From positions 1 to 10,770 of the forward strand of contig CAJXLH010000065.1 in NCBI GenBank assembly GCA_913055925.1: a stretch of 10,770 nt of DNA, in the 5' to 3' direction. Position 1 is the first letter of the stretch, and every line of letters starts with the position of its first letter. The notes beneath the pieces were generated by a model, which was given only the letters and a program-made list of their open reading frames with translations, did no database searches and was not told the origin of the DNA. Below, in pieces: positions 1-6,181 of the stretch. Source of the stretch: an uncultured Maritalea sp. Lineage in GTDB: Bacteria > Pseudomonadota > Alphaproteobacteria > Rhizobiales > Devosiaceae. A program made the position numbers and the translations under genes.

Positions 1-404
1 TCATGTCGCTGCACCCTAGCGTTTACGGCAAGATGCTTAAGAAGCAAATTGGTGAGAGCTTGGCAGAATGCTGGTTGCTCAACACTGGTTGGACCGGCGG
101 TCCATACGGCGTTGGCGAACGTATCTCGATCAAAGACACACGTACTTTGTTGTCCAGCGCCTTGTCTGGCGAGTTGGTGAACACGCCAATGCGCGTTGAT
201 CCGATCTTTGGATTTGAAGTGCCGACAATGGTTGACGGTATTGACGCGACATTGCTTGAACCGCGCACAAGCTGGGAAGATGTCGCTGCATATGACAAGC
301 AAGCTGAAAAGCTTGTTACCTTGTTTGAAGAAAACTTCGCAAAATTCGGTGCCACTGCACAGGAACTCGCCAATGCGGGCCCTAAACTGAGTGACGCCGC
401 CTAA
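1..404 (+). CDS. pckA: Phosphoenolpyruvate carboxykinase (ATP), 3' end (partial)
   Basis: This is the C-terminal 133 residues of ATP-dependent PEP carboxykinase, which converts oxaloacetate and ATP to PEP, CO2 and ADP in the cytoplasm as the first committed step of gluconeogenesis. The frame is already open at the left edge, so the Met at base 3 is internal and about 400 residues lie outside the window. Recognisable family blocks are LHPSVYG, NTGWTGGPYGVG, the basic stretch ERISIKDTR, the FGFEVP segment and the tail ending NAGPKL, which matches the usual C-terminus of the bacterial enzyme. The ATP form is preferred over the GTP form because NTGW.GG.YGVG followed by R..IK.TR is characteristic of it. 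A strong hairpin terminator follows 31 bases after the stop, so this is the end of its transcript. Confidence 0.95.
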   Translation, partial: MSLHPSVYGKMLKKQIGESLAECWLLNTGWTGGPYGVGERISIKDTRTLLSSALSGELVNTPMRVDPIFGFEVPTMVDGIDATLLEPRTSWEDVAAYDKQAEKLVTLFEENFAKFGATAQELANAGPKLSDAA

Positions 405-435
405 AGCTTAGAACGGCATGATGTTCTATCCTCCC

Positions 436-468
436 AAATGGCCTCGGATTTTCCGGGGCCATTTCTTT
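436..468 (+). terminator. Intrinsic terminator after pckA
   Basis: An inverted repeat with outer arms AAATGGCC (436-443) and GGCCATTT (457-464) continues inward through one T-G wobble to CGGA/TCCG around a 3-base loop, giving about 13 pairs. A short T-rich tail (CTTT) follows. It sits 32 bases after the pckA stop and is the best terminator in the window. Confidence 0.8.
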
Positions 469-537
469 GTCGACTAGAATAAACACTTCTGCTAACTTCT
501 TTGAAAACTTGATAAATTTGGGCGTCACGGCGCAAAA

Positions 538-747
538 ATGTACTTAATTATGCGTATTTTTACTTCAGCCGATTGGGCATTTGGTATCCTTTGGGGCACT
601 GCAACCGGTTCACTTCATTTTCTTGCAAGCGTATTTGTTCTTGATTTGGCGCCGGACTTTGTCTCAGTTGCCACACATGTTGGATTTTGGGCGGCTTGGA
701 GCATTGTCGCGGCAATTGTCGTTGGCTTAAAACGCAATCCTGCATAG
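538..747 (+). CDS. Small putative two-helix membrane protein
   Basis: I do not recognise this 69-residue protein. Two hydrophobic stretches are visible, roughly residues 13-35 (starting WAFGILWG) and 43-63 (VATHVGFWAAW and on), with a short basic tail KRNPA. This fits a small inner-membrane protein with two transmembrane helices. No Shine-Dalgarno-like sequence precedes the ATG at 538 or the in-frame ATG at 550, so the start is uncertain and the later one would remove four residues. It lies between the pckA terminator and the merR promoter and ends 16 bases before the -35 element of that promoter, so it appears to be its own transcription unit. The composition looks like coding sequence, but the gene could be spurious. 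Confidence 0.45.
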   Translation: MYLIMRIFTSADWAFGILWGTATGSLHFLASVFVLDLAPDFVSVATHVGFWAAWSIVAAIVVGLKRNPA

Positions 748-763
748 AATGTTTCATTCTCCC

Positions 764-795
764 TTGACCCTTACGTGACGTGAGGGACTAGTAAT
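764..795 (+). promoter_or_regulatory. MerR-type promoter with TipA-like operator
   Basis: A -35 hexamer TTGACC (764-769) and a -10 hexamer TAGTAA (789-794) are separated by 19 bp, the long spacer typical of promoters activated by MerR-family proteins. The spacer region carries the imperfect palindrome CCCTTACGTGACGTGAGGG (768-786), with one mismatch between arms. It closely resembles the operator I recall for Streptomyces TipAL, whose core is CCTCACGT-N-ACGTGAGG. Predicted transcription starts near 802, about 20 bases before the merR start codon, which implies autoregulation. The hexamers and palindrome are seen directly; autoregulation is inferred. Confidence 0.8.
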
Positions 796-822
796 GCTGC
801 CTCAAGATAAGGTGGCAGCAAA

Positions 823-1608
823 ATGATAAGCTACAAAGTAAAACAATTGGCGCAATTGGCGGGCGTTTCGGTGCGCACATTGCATCATTATGACCAAATC
901 GGCTTGCTCTTACCCTCTCATGTTGGCGAAAACGGCTATCGCTATTATGAGCGGGCCGAACTGATGCGGCTTCAGGAGATTTTGTTCTTTAAAGAAATGG
1001 GCCTTAGCCTTTCGGAAATCGCAACTGCGCTCGAAAAATCTGACCTGGAACGTGCGGAACTCTTGAAAACGCACAAGGCAGCAATGGAACGACAGGCAGA
1101 ACGTCAACGCCAGCTAATTGAAACGATTGACAAGACAATCGCTGAACTCACTGGAGCGAAAAAGATGGACGTTAAAGACCTTTACAAAGGATTTTCTGAA
1201 GAAACCCAACGCGAATATCAGCAATGGCTGATCGATAAATATGGTGCTGATATGCCCCAGCGGATCGAAGAAATGCGCCAAAAGCTAGAGGAAGATTTGA
1301 GCGGCGGAAAGGACCAGATTGTTGCTCAACGCATGGCTGAACTCGCCGACATTGAGGGTGCAATCGTCAGCACAATGCAGGACGGTATAGCCCCAGAGGC
1401 GCCGCAACTGGATGATGATTTAGCTCGACACAATAGTTGGGTTGGCCAATGGTGGGGCAAGACGCCAGATCAGGCGTCCTACATTGGATTGGCGGATATG
1501 TATCAGTCTCACCCTGATTTTGTGGCGCGGTACGAAGCGCTTGCGCCCGGGTTTTCGGACTTTTTGACGACAGCGATGAAAAGTTTCGCCGCGCGCAAGC
1601 TTAGCTAA
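823..1608 (+). CDS. MerR-family regulator with TipAS antibiotic-recognition domain
   Basis: This 261-residue transcriptional activator belongs to the TipAL/SkgA type. Residues 5-24 form the MerR helix-turn-helix (KVKQLAQLAGVSVRTLHHYD), followed by the wing with GYRYY (38-42). A dimerisation coiled coil spans about 76-112, and a TipAS-like ligand domain about 120-257 contains the hallmark HNSWVGQWWG and GLADMYQSHPDFVARYEALAPGF-type segment. In TipAL this domain binds thiopeptide antibiotics; SkgA of Caulobacter is linked to catalase control at stationary phase. The ligand here is unknown. The start at 823 is supported by AAGGTGG upstream (809-815) and by the MerR-type promoter directly before it, which suggests that the gene activates itself. 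No obvious separate target gene adjoins it. Its stop overlaps the convergent acetyltransferase gene by 8 bases. Confidence 0.9.
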   Translation: MISYKVKQLAQLAGVSVRTLHHYDQIGLLLPSHVGENGYRYYERAELMRLQEILFFKEMGLSLSEIATALEKSDLERAELLKTHKAAMERQAERQRQLIETIDKTIAELTGAKKMDVKDLYKGFSEETQREYQQWLIDKYGADMPQRIEEMRQKLEEDLSGGKDQIVAQRMAELADIEGAIVSTMQDGIAPEAPQLDDDLARHNSWVGQWWGKTPDQASYIGLADMYQSHPDFVARYEALAPGFSDFLTTAMKSFAARKLS

Positions 1609-2356
1609 GTTCTAACTTTCGATAATGATAAGCATAAAGCTCGGTTGAAAAGCCGAGCTCTTTGTATAGCGAAATCGCCCCATCATTTTCCGCAATGACT
1701 TGCAACGCAGCTTTAGTTGCGCCCAAAGATCGGGATTTGGCCAACAAGCTACCAACAAGACGCGCGGCACGTCCCTGTCGGCGGAATTGCGGTTTTGTTT
1801 CTACCGATTCGATGATGGCAATATTTTCAACAATGACCGCATAGGCAATGGCCGTTGGCACCTCATCCTCTTCGATCATGCCAAATAGGACGGGATAGCC
1901 TATCCCCAGCAGGGCTTGGCGGAATGGTAAGCGGTGTTGAGGTGAAAAGTGAGATCGATCCAGCGCAAAATCAAGCCAGTTTTCTTTCGGTTGCGCGGTT
2001 ATCGTGACATCATTGTGCCACTCAAAATCCGCAATGTCTGGCGCCAGCAGGGTCAATGTACGCGTATCTGCTTCACCAAATCCCGATTGGTCCAAAAGCG
2101 GTTCTATTTCGCTGATCATTTCCGGGATGCGAAAGATCGTATCCTTCTTGAGCTCACTGTAGTGGGCAACCGCGACGTCCACCAATTTTGCATCAGCCGA
2201 CGTGTGGTATTTCGTCGGGTTGACCGAATTGATGCGGCGTGAGGCTGTGCCTTCAGTACAATTAAACAGCCAACCATTGTGCTTGGTGCTGCTTTCTGCA
2301 GGCCACGCAGCAGCGCATGCCGCTTCCACTTTCCAGCACAAATCAAGGTCAGACAT
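1601..2356 (-). CDS. GNAT-family N-acetyltransferase, two-domain type
   Basis: This protein of 251 residues has a C-terminal acetyl-CoA-binding GNAT domain. Motif A is seen at about residues 190-201 (QFRRQGRAARLV), followed by ALQVIAENDGAISLYKELGF, the usual motif B with the Tyr-containing helix. The N-terminal half (about 1-130) contains a GWLFN...RRINSVNP segment seen in a widespread bacterial group of two-lobed acetyltransferases; its substrate is unknown. The ATG at 2356 is chosen over an upstream TTG at 2371 because GGAGG lies 5 bases before it. It follows the hydrolase gene on the same strand after 40 bases, so the two may be co-transcribed. Its 3' end overlaps merR by 8 bases, convergently. 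Confidence 0.85.
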   Translation of the reverse strand: MSDLDLCWKVEAACAAAWPAESSTKHNGWLFNCTEGTASRRINSVNPTKYHTSADAKLVDVAVAHYSELKKDTIFRIPEMISEIEPLLDQSGFGEADTRTLTLLAPDIADFEWHNDVTITAQPKENWLDFALDRSHFSPQHRLPFRQALLGIGYPVLFGMIEEDEVPTAIAYAVIVENIAIIESVETKPQFRRQGRAARLVGSLLAKSRSLGATKAALQVIAENDGAISLYKELGFSTELYAYHYRKLELS

Positions 2357-2361
2357 GTCTG

Positions 2362-2366
2362 CCTCC
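2362..2366 (-). promoter_or_regulatory. Ribosome binding site of the two-domain GNAT gene
   Basis: GGAGG on the minus strand lies 5 bases before the ATG at 2356. It falls inside the coding frame of the longer TTG-initiated alternative and therefore decides in favour of the shorter protein. Confidence 0.75.
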
Positions 2367-2396
2367 AACAAAGTTCAACTTGCTAACGCCCGCAGA

Positions 2397-2978
2397 TTAT
2401 AGCGGCGTATAAAAGATATGTGCGCCGATTGTCTTCACCGGCTGATAAGCCGAAGCCCAAGATGGCGAAACGCGCTTGGCGTGGTAAAATAGCGTGGTGT
2501 CCGGCAAAAGTTCGACAGACTTTTCGTTTTGATATTGTTTGAAAACGTGATTGGCGATCAGACCCGCCTTCACCCAACTCACACGTACAATACGGTTGCC
2601 ATTGCCACCATTGTCGGACTTCCCGTCGCACGCAAATGAAAACTGGCAGCGGTTGGCTTTATGCGCATTTTGATAAACAACGCCGCACACCGTATTTGGA
2701 TATTTGTGGTGCTTAACGCGATTGATGATCACTTGAGCAACCGCCCACTGACCCGCTTCTGGTTCACCGCGCGCTTCATGGTAGATGGCCTTGGTGAGGC
2801 AATCTTTTTCAGCGTCTGCTTGTTTGATTTTTTCTGCCGTCGGGGTGAATTGGGATTTAGCGTAGCTCGCTAGCAATTGTGGTGTGAGGTGGGTTGTTGC
2901 TTCTTGTGCAGAAGCCTGCAGCGCAGCCAAGAGCATAAGCGCAGCTGCCAACCCGAATTGCTTTAATAACTTCGCCAC
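2397..2978 (-). CDS. Secreted SleB-type cell-wall hydrolase
   Basis: This 193-residue exported protein belongs to the SleB/Hydrolase_2 family of peptidoglycan lytic enzymes. Residues 1-24 form a signal peptide with a basic start (MAKLLK), a hydrophobic core and an ASA cleavage motif before Q25, so the mature enzyme should act in the periplasm. The catalytic domain spans about 57-193 and shows IYHEARGEP (65-73), whose Glu is the expected catalytic residue, then AVAQVIINRV, CQFSF (111-115) and TLFYHA..VSPSW, all typical of the family. Four cysteines (60, 98, 111, 117) could form disulfides. The start is a GTG at 2978; no ATG precedes the signal peptide, and the ribosome-binding signal (GGGAA) is weak. 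A consensus CtrA box lies upstream, which suggests cell-cycle-linked expression. The GNAT gene follows after 40 bases. Confidence 0.9.
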   Translation of the reverse strand: MAKLLKQFGLAAALMLLAALQASAQEATTHLTPQLLASYAKSQFTPTAEKIKQADAEKDCLTKAIYHEARGEPEAGQWAVAQVIINRVKHHKYPNTVCGVVYQNAHKANRCQFSFACDGKSDNGGNGNRIVRVSWVKAGLIANHVFKQYQNEKSVELLPDTTLFYHAKRVSPSWASAYQPVKTIGAHIFYTPL

Positions 2979-3031
2979 AAGCTAAATTCCCAAATTCCCC
3001 AACCCGACTGGCTGAGTGCAAACTAGCCATT

Positions 3032-3060
3032 GTTTTACCGTGAAGCTAGCGTGTTGTTAA
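3032..3060 (-). promoter_or_regulatory. Predicted promoter of the cell-wall hydrolase
   Basis: On the minus strand, TTAACA (3060-3055, 5 of 6 matches to TTGACA) and TAAAAC (3037-3032) are separated by 17 bp. Transcription would start near 3025, giving a leader of about 47 bases to the GTG start. The -35 hexamer shares the TTAA of the CtrA box. Read by eye; the -10 match is modest. Confidence 0.45.
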
Positions 3061-3071
3061 GTCATGGTTAA
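3057..3071. promoter_or_regulatory. CtrA-type binding site (TTAA-N7-TTAA)
   Basis: TTAA (3057-3060), seven bases, TTAA (3068-3071) is the exact consensus for CtrA, the alphaproteobacterial cell-cycle response regulator. It overlaps the predicted -35 of the minus-strand cell-wall hydrolase promoter, the usual position for CtrA-activated promoters. It also lies about 90 bases upstream of the predicted -35 of the divergent transporter. The motif is seen directly; binding is inferred. Confidence 0.6.
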
Positions 3072-3163
3072 CCACATTTTTTCACATTTCGTTAATTGCT
3101 TGGATTTGGTGGCATTTGCGCATCATTTTTGCGACAAAAGATAACTTGAAGTTGCGCCAAGTC

Positions 3164-3192
3164 TTGGCAGAACGAGCGAACACTTCTATTTT
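3164..3192 (+). promoter_or_regulatory. Predicted promoter of the MFS transporter
   Basis: TTGGCA (3164-3169, 5 of 6 to the -35 consensus) and TATTTT (3187-3192, 4 of 6) are spaced by 17 bp. The predicted start of transcription is near 3199, about 68 bases before the start codon. Read by eye only. Confidence 0.4.
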
Positions 3193-3200
3193 GGATATTG

Positions 3201-3215
3201 TTGGCAATATGCCAA
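3201..3215. promoter_or_regulatory. Inverted repeat TTGGCA-N3-TGCCAA, possible operator
   Basis: Perfect 6-bp arms TTGGCA (3201-3206) and TGCCAA (3210-3215) flank ATA. The repeat starts at the predicted +1 of the transporter promoter, a place where repressor binding would block initiation. No regulator gene adjoins it. The repeat is seen directly; the operator role is inferred. Confidence 0.4.
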
Positions 3216-3266
3216 TCTCGCCCTTATCGACCAATTGTCGTCGAGTTTTTGAAAAGGTTTGTCTTT

Positions 3267-4535
3267 ATGTCGCTTGTTTCGCCAAGCCCTCCGCTGCGGG
3301 AACTTACGGGCCGCCAATGGCAATGGATCGGCGCTGGCTTTGCCATGACCTTTGCCTCCATGGGCGGGCAAACGCTTTTCATCGCGCAATTCAACAGCGA
3401 TATTCGCGCCTTCTTCCAACTTACAGATGGGCAGTTTGCAGGGCTTTACACATTGGCGACGATTTTTAGCGCGGTTTTGATTGCGCTGATCGGTCAAGTA
3501 ACTGACAAGTTTGCGCCGAGATTACTCGCGATTATTTGCACCATTGGCTTGGTGCTGATGGCGCTCGCCATGTCCATGGTCAATCATTGGCTTGTACTTT
3601 GTCTAGTGCTTTTTGGCTTAAGGTTTTTTGGTCAAGGCATGTTGCCGCATATCGCTCAAACCGCCATGGCGCGATGGTTTAATCGGTTCCGTGGCCGGGC
3701 GCTTGCGTTTTCGCAAATGGGCTACACCACAGGCGAAGCGATGCTGCCGTTTATTGTCACCAGCGCTCTGGTTGTTTTCACGTGGCGCGAAATTTGGGCC
3801 TTCAGCGCAGCTTTGATGCTATTTTTGTTGCTGCCGCTCATCTTTTTCCTTTTGCGCGATCCACCTGACGGAAAGAAAGCAAAGGCACGTGGCGAAGCGA
3901 ACCCCGATGCCACATCAGACGCGCAATTGACCGGCGCCGAATGGAGCCGTTCCAAAGTTCTGCATGACCCGTTGTTCTATGCTTTGGTTTTTGGTGCAAT
4001 GACGCTGCCTGCGTTAGCAACGATCTATTTCTTCCATCAAGCGCATTTGGTCGGCGTAAAGGGATGGTCCGTCACCACTTACACGGCATGGTTCCCTATC
4101 ATGTCGGTAACTGGGGTCAGTGTTTCGATACTCACGGGCTTCCTCGTTGATCGGTTCGCGGCATTCAGGCTATTGCCATTCATGTATGTGCCGATTGGCA
4201 TTGCGTGTCTCATCATGGCGACACAATCGAATGTGTGGGCGATCCCACTATTCTTGCTTGTTCTCGCGATTGGCAGTGGCATGGCCCCATCAATCTTTGG
4301 CGCCCTATGGGCCGAGATGTACGGCACTACGCATATTGGCGCTGTGCGATCACTGGCCATCGCGGTCATGGTTTTTGCATCTGCCGCAGGGCCCGGCATT
4401 GCTGGTGCGCTGATTGATCTCAATATCAATTTGGTGACACAAAGCTGGTTCAACGCCGCTTATTGCTTTGCCATCACCGGGCTTTATCTTATCTTGCAAA
4501 ACCGCATGACCAACAGAAAGCTGCAGCTAGGCTAA
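3267..4535 (+). CDS. MFS-family transporter
   Basis: This 422-residue integral membrane protein of the major facilitator superfamily probably has 12 helices, in two halves joined by a hydrophilic loop at about 198-233 (rich in K, A, D and E). The MFS motif A between helices 2 and 3 is seen as GQVTDKFAPR (76-85), with a partial repeat GFLVDRFAAFR (301-311) in the second half, supporting a proton-linked carrier. The substrate cannot be told from sequence. The ATG at 3267 is chosen over an upstream TTG at 3198 because AAAAGG (3252-3257) precedes it by 9 bases and the added residues look non-coding. The next gene starts 3 bases after its stop, so the two are almost certainly one operon. Pairing with an acetyltransferase could suggest export or detoxification, but that is speculative. 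Confidence 0.88.
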   Translation: MSLVSPSPPLRELTGRQWQWIGAGFAMTFASMGGQTLFIAQFNSDIRAFFQLTDGQFAGLYTLATIFSAVLIALIGQVTDKFAPRLLAIICTIGLVLMALAMSMVNHWLVLCLVLFGLRFFGQGMLPHIAQTAMARWFNRFRGRALAFSQMGYTTGEAMLPFIVTSALVVFTWREIWAFSAALMLFLLLPLIFFLLRDPPDGKKAKARGEANPDATSDAQLTGAEWSRSKVLHDPLFYALVFGAMTLPALATIYFFHQAHLVGVKGWSVTTYTAWFPIMSVTGVSVSILTGFLVDRFAAFRLLPFMYVPIGIACLIMATQSNVWAIPLFLLVLAIGSGMAPSIFGALWAEMYGTTHIGAVRSLAIAVMVFASAAGPGIAGALIDLNINLVTQSWFNAAYCFAITGLYLILQNRMTNRKLQLG

Positions 4536-4538
4536 CAG

Positions 4539-4958
4539 ATGTCATTTTCGATTGTTGAACTTGAACCTGACAACGGCCACGTCCTGAATAATGTGGCCGA
4601 AGACGTGTTTGATTATGCAATCGACCCAGATCTGTTGGAGACTTACTTAAGCCAATCAACGCACAAAATGTTCATTGCTGTGATCGATGACATAGTAGTG
4701 GGTCAAGTGCGCGGCATTATCCACTTTCAGCCCGACGAACCAGCACATCTATACATCGACAATTTGGGTGTCGCACCAACCGCCAAGCGCCAAGGCATTG
4801 CCAGCGCGTTGTTCAACGCGCTGATTGAATGGGGCCAACACAATGAGTGCAAAGGCTATTGGGTCGCAACCGAATGCGACAATGACGAAGGTAATGGCTT
4901 TTATGAAAGTTTGGGACTAACGCCCCAGCAGATGTATTTTTACGAAGGCGAAAACTAA
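4539..4958 (+). CDS. GNAT-family acetyltransferase, AAC(3)-I-like
   Basis: This 139-residue single-domain GNAT enzyme transfers acetyl from acetyl-CoA to an amine. The central strand IDNLGVAPTAKRQGIASALFNALIEW contains motif A, with the pyrophosphate-binding RQGIAS at 84-89. It is followed by YWVATECDNDEGNGFYESLGL, where the Asn/Asp-rich turn and Tyr resemble aminoglycoside 3-N-acetyltransferases of the AAC(3)-I type and their many non-resistance relatives. The similarity is to fold and motif layout, so a resistance function should not be assumed. The ATG lies 3 bases after the stop of the MFS transporter, and the two are probably translated from one mRNA. The 3' end overlaps the convergent small membrane gene by 4 bases. 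Confidence 0.85.
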   Translation: MSFSIVELEPDNGHVLNNVAEDVFDYAIDPDLLETYLSQSTHKMFIAVIDDIVVGQVRGIIHFQPDEPAHLYIDNLGVAPTAKRQGIASALFNALIEWGQHNECKGYWVATECDNDEGNGFYESLGLTPQQMYFYEGEN

Positions 4959-5170
4959 CGGGCAGCCCCGCGCGCGAACAGATAACGCAAACCAGCAACT
5001 AGTAGGCAAATGAGCCCGAACGTTAGAAGAATGAATGCCAGTGGCAAAAAGAAGCTTTCTTGCAGCACGCCGTCTTCATTCAATCCATTGTAAAATATGC
5101 GCTCGGCTATGCCAGAGGCCAAACCTAGCGCAACAAACATGACACCTAAAGCAACAAAGAGTTTTTGCAT
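4955..5170 (-). CDS. Small putative two-helix membrane protein
   Basis: I do not recognise this 71-residue protein. The N-terminal helix (about residues 4-22: LFVALGVMFVALGLASGIA) and a second one (about 43-65: LPLAFILLTFGLICLLVAGLRYL) bracket a polar stretch with two Glu and two Asn. The end is basic (FARGAAR). This is the pattern of a small inner-membrane protein. The ATG at 5170 is chosen because a longer frame starting at a TTG at 5245 adds 25 polar residues before the first helix; the ribosome-binding signal is weak (CGGGTG). It lies downstream of the methyltransferase on the same strand, 96 bases away, and its stop overlaps the convergent acetyltransferase gene. Confidence 0.6.
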   Translation of the reverse strand: MQKLFVALGVMFVALGLASGIAERIFYNGLNEDGVLQESFFLPLAFILLTFGLICLLVAGLRYLFARGAAR

Positions 5171-5266
5171 TTTGCACCCGACAATGTTTCGATGCAAACG
5201 TTCAATCAAAAATGTGTTGGTTTTTTGACCCTGTCGTTGGTTCAAAAATACTTGAGTGCTTGATTA

Positions 5267-6181
5267 TCAGCCGATGGCCTCAGCGATCTTGCGCATGTGG
5301 CGCATATCTGTGCCGCAACAGCCGCCAAAAATCTTGAAGTGTGGCTGCTTGTTTTTAATCATGCCCAAATAGACCGCCAACTCGTCTGGATCGCCATCAT
5401 CCAGCACGGTGGCGTTATCAAGTTCTTCGTGCGAACAACGCGATGCATTTACGACAACGCCTGCTAATCGCTCTAGCCAAGGCCCACCATCAAAGTTTGG
5501 CAGGAAATGTTCCGGGTGTGCGCAATTGATCATGAAATATTCGGCAAACTGGTCCGTCGCGGCATCAACCGCATCAAGCGCCTCGCCAAGCGGCATCCCG
5601 GTTGGCAATAACCCATCTGTCTCGACAGTGAACGATACCGCCACCGGCAATAAGTGTTTTTGCGCGGCGCGAATGATGCCGATTGCTTCCTCTGGGTAAC
5701 CAATTGTAAACGCGCTCACAATATCGGGCCTTTCAGCCGCAAAAGAAGCCATTTGTTGCGCGTGATATTGTTTGGCTTCCTCGTCATCCATTTGCAACTC
5801 GGGGCGGTAGCCATCACCACGAGGCCCCACTTGCCCGCTAATGAGAATGGGGACATCCCCCACTTCATCGCTTACAGATCGCGCAAAGCGTACCGACTGC
5901 TGACAAATATCATCAAGTTGTTTTGGGCCATAACCAAGCTTTGCCGCCCGATCCTTATTGGCCACCCAAGAGACCGTTTCAAACGTCACTCCGCACCCAA
6001 AGGTGCGCGCGACTTCAACTTGCTCAAGATAAGACTGCCGCAACATTTCGCGGCCCTCGTCCGTTTCAAGCAAGGGAAAGGTGGCAAACCCCGGCAAATC
6101 GACATTCTTATTGAAGATTAGTTCGGTCTCAATGCCCGTGTAACAAAGGAATGGACGACCAAACTTCGTCAATACGCCCAT
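5267..6181 (-). CDS. Homocysteine S-methyltransferase family protein
   Basis: This 304-residue zinc-dependent methyltransferase belongs to the BHMT/MmuM/MetH N-domain superfamily, which moves a methyl group from donors such as S-methylmethionine or betaine onto homocysteine to make methionine in the cytoplasm. The three zinc-ligand cysteines are present: C220 in NCAHP and C288-C289 in GGCCGTD near the C-terminus. Other family blocks are FETVSWVANKD (67-77), the ISGQVGPRGDGY strand-loop and SFTVETDG. The N-terminal GG.GTEL of many relatives is YTGIETEL here, as in a subfamily common in alphaproteobacteria. The methyl donor is not evident. The ATG shares its A with the last base of the polA stop (TAATG), implying translational coupling to polA. 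Length is normal for the family. Confidence 0.88.
   Translation of the reverse strand: MGVLTKFGRPFLCYTGIETELIFNKNVDLPGFATFPLLETDEGREMLRQSYLEQVEVARTFGCGVTFETVSWVANKDRAAKLGYGPKQLDDICQQSVRFARSVSDEVGDVPILISGQVGPRGDGYRPELQMDDEEAKQYHAQQMASFAAERPDIVSAFTIGYPEEAIGIIRAAQKHLLPVAVSFTVETDGLLPTGMPLGEALDAVDAATDQFAEYFMINCAHPEHFLPNFDGGPWLERLAGVVVNASRCSHEELDNATVLDDGDPDELAVYLGMIKNKQPHFKIFGGCCGTDMRHMRKIAEAIG

Noticed and set aside
3116..3469. Plus-strand frame starting MRIIFATKDNLKLRQVLAE, faintly like the N-terminus of RdgB/Ham1 nucleotide pyrophosphatases
   Set aside because: Only the first 20 or so residues look familiar, the frame starts at a TTG in the promoter region, lacks the rest of the RdgB domain, and runs into the out-of-frame transporter gene. 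It is best explained as chance.
4079..4453. 124-residue minus-strand open frame
   Set aside because: Antisense to the membrane-spanning second half of the MFS transporter; composition follows from that gene and no motif is seen.
5222..5248. Inverted repeat TTTTTGA/TCAAAAA between the methyltransferase and the small membrane gene, considered as a terminator
   Set aside because: The stem is almost all A-T, with the U-rich arm first and A-rich arm last on either strand, which is the reverse of an intrinsic terminator; a mismatch also interrupts the stem.
5654..6121. 155-residue plus-strand open frame
   Set aside because: It lies wholly antisense to the homocysteine methyltransferase, has no family features and no start signals. 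It is a shadow of the coding strand.
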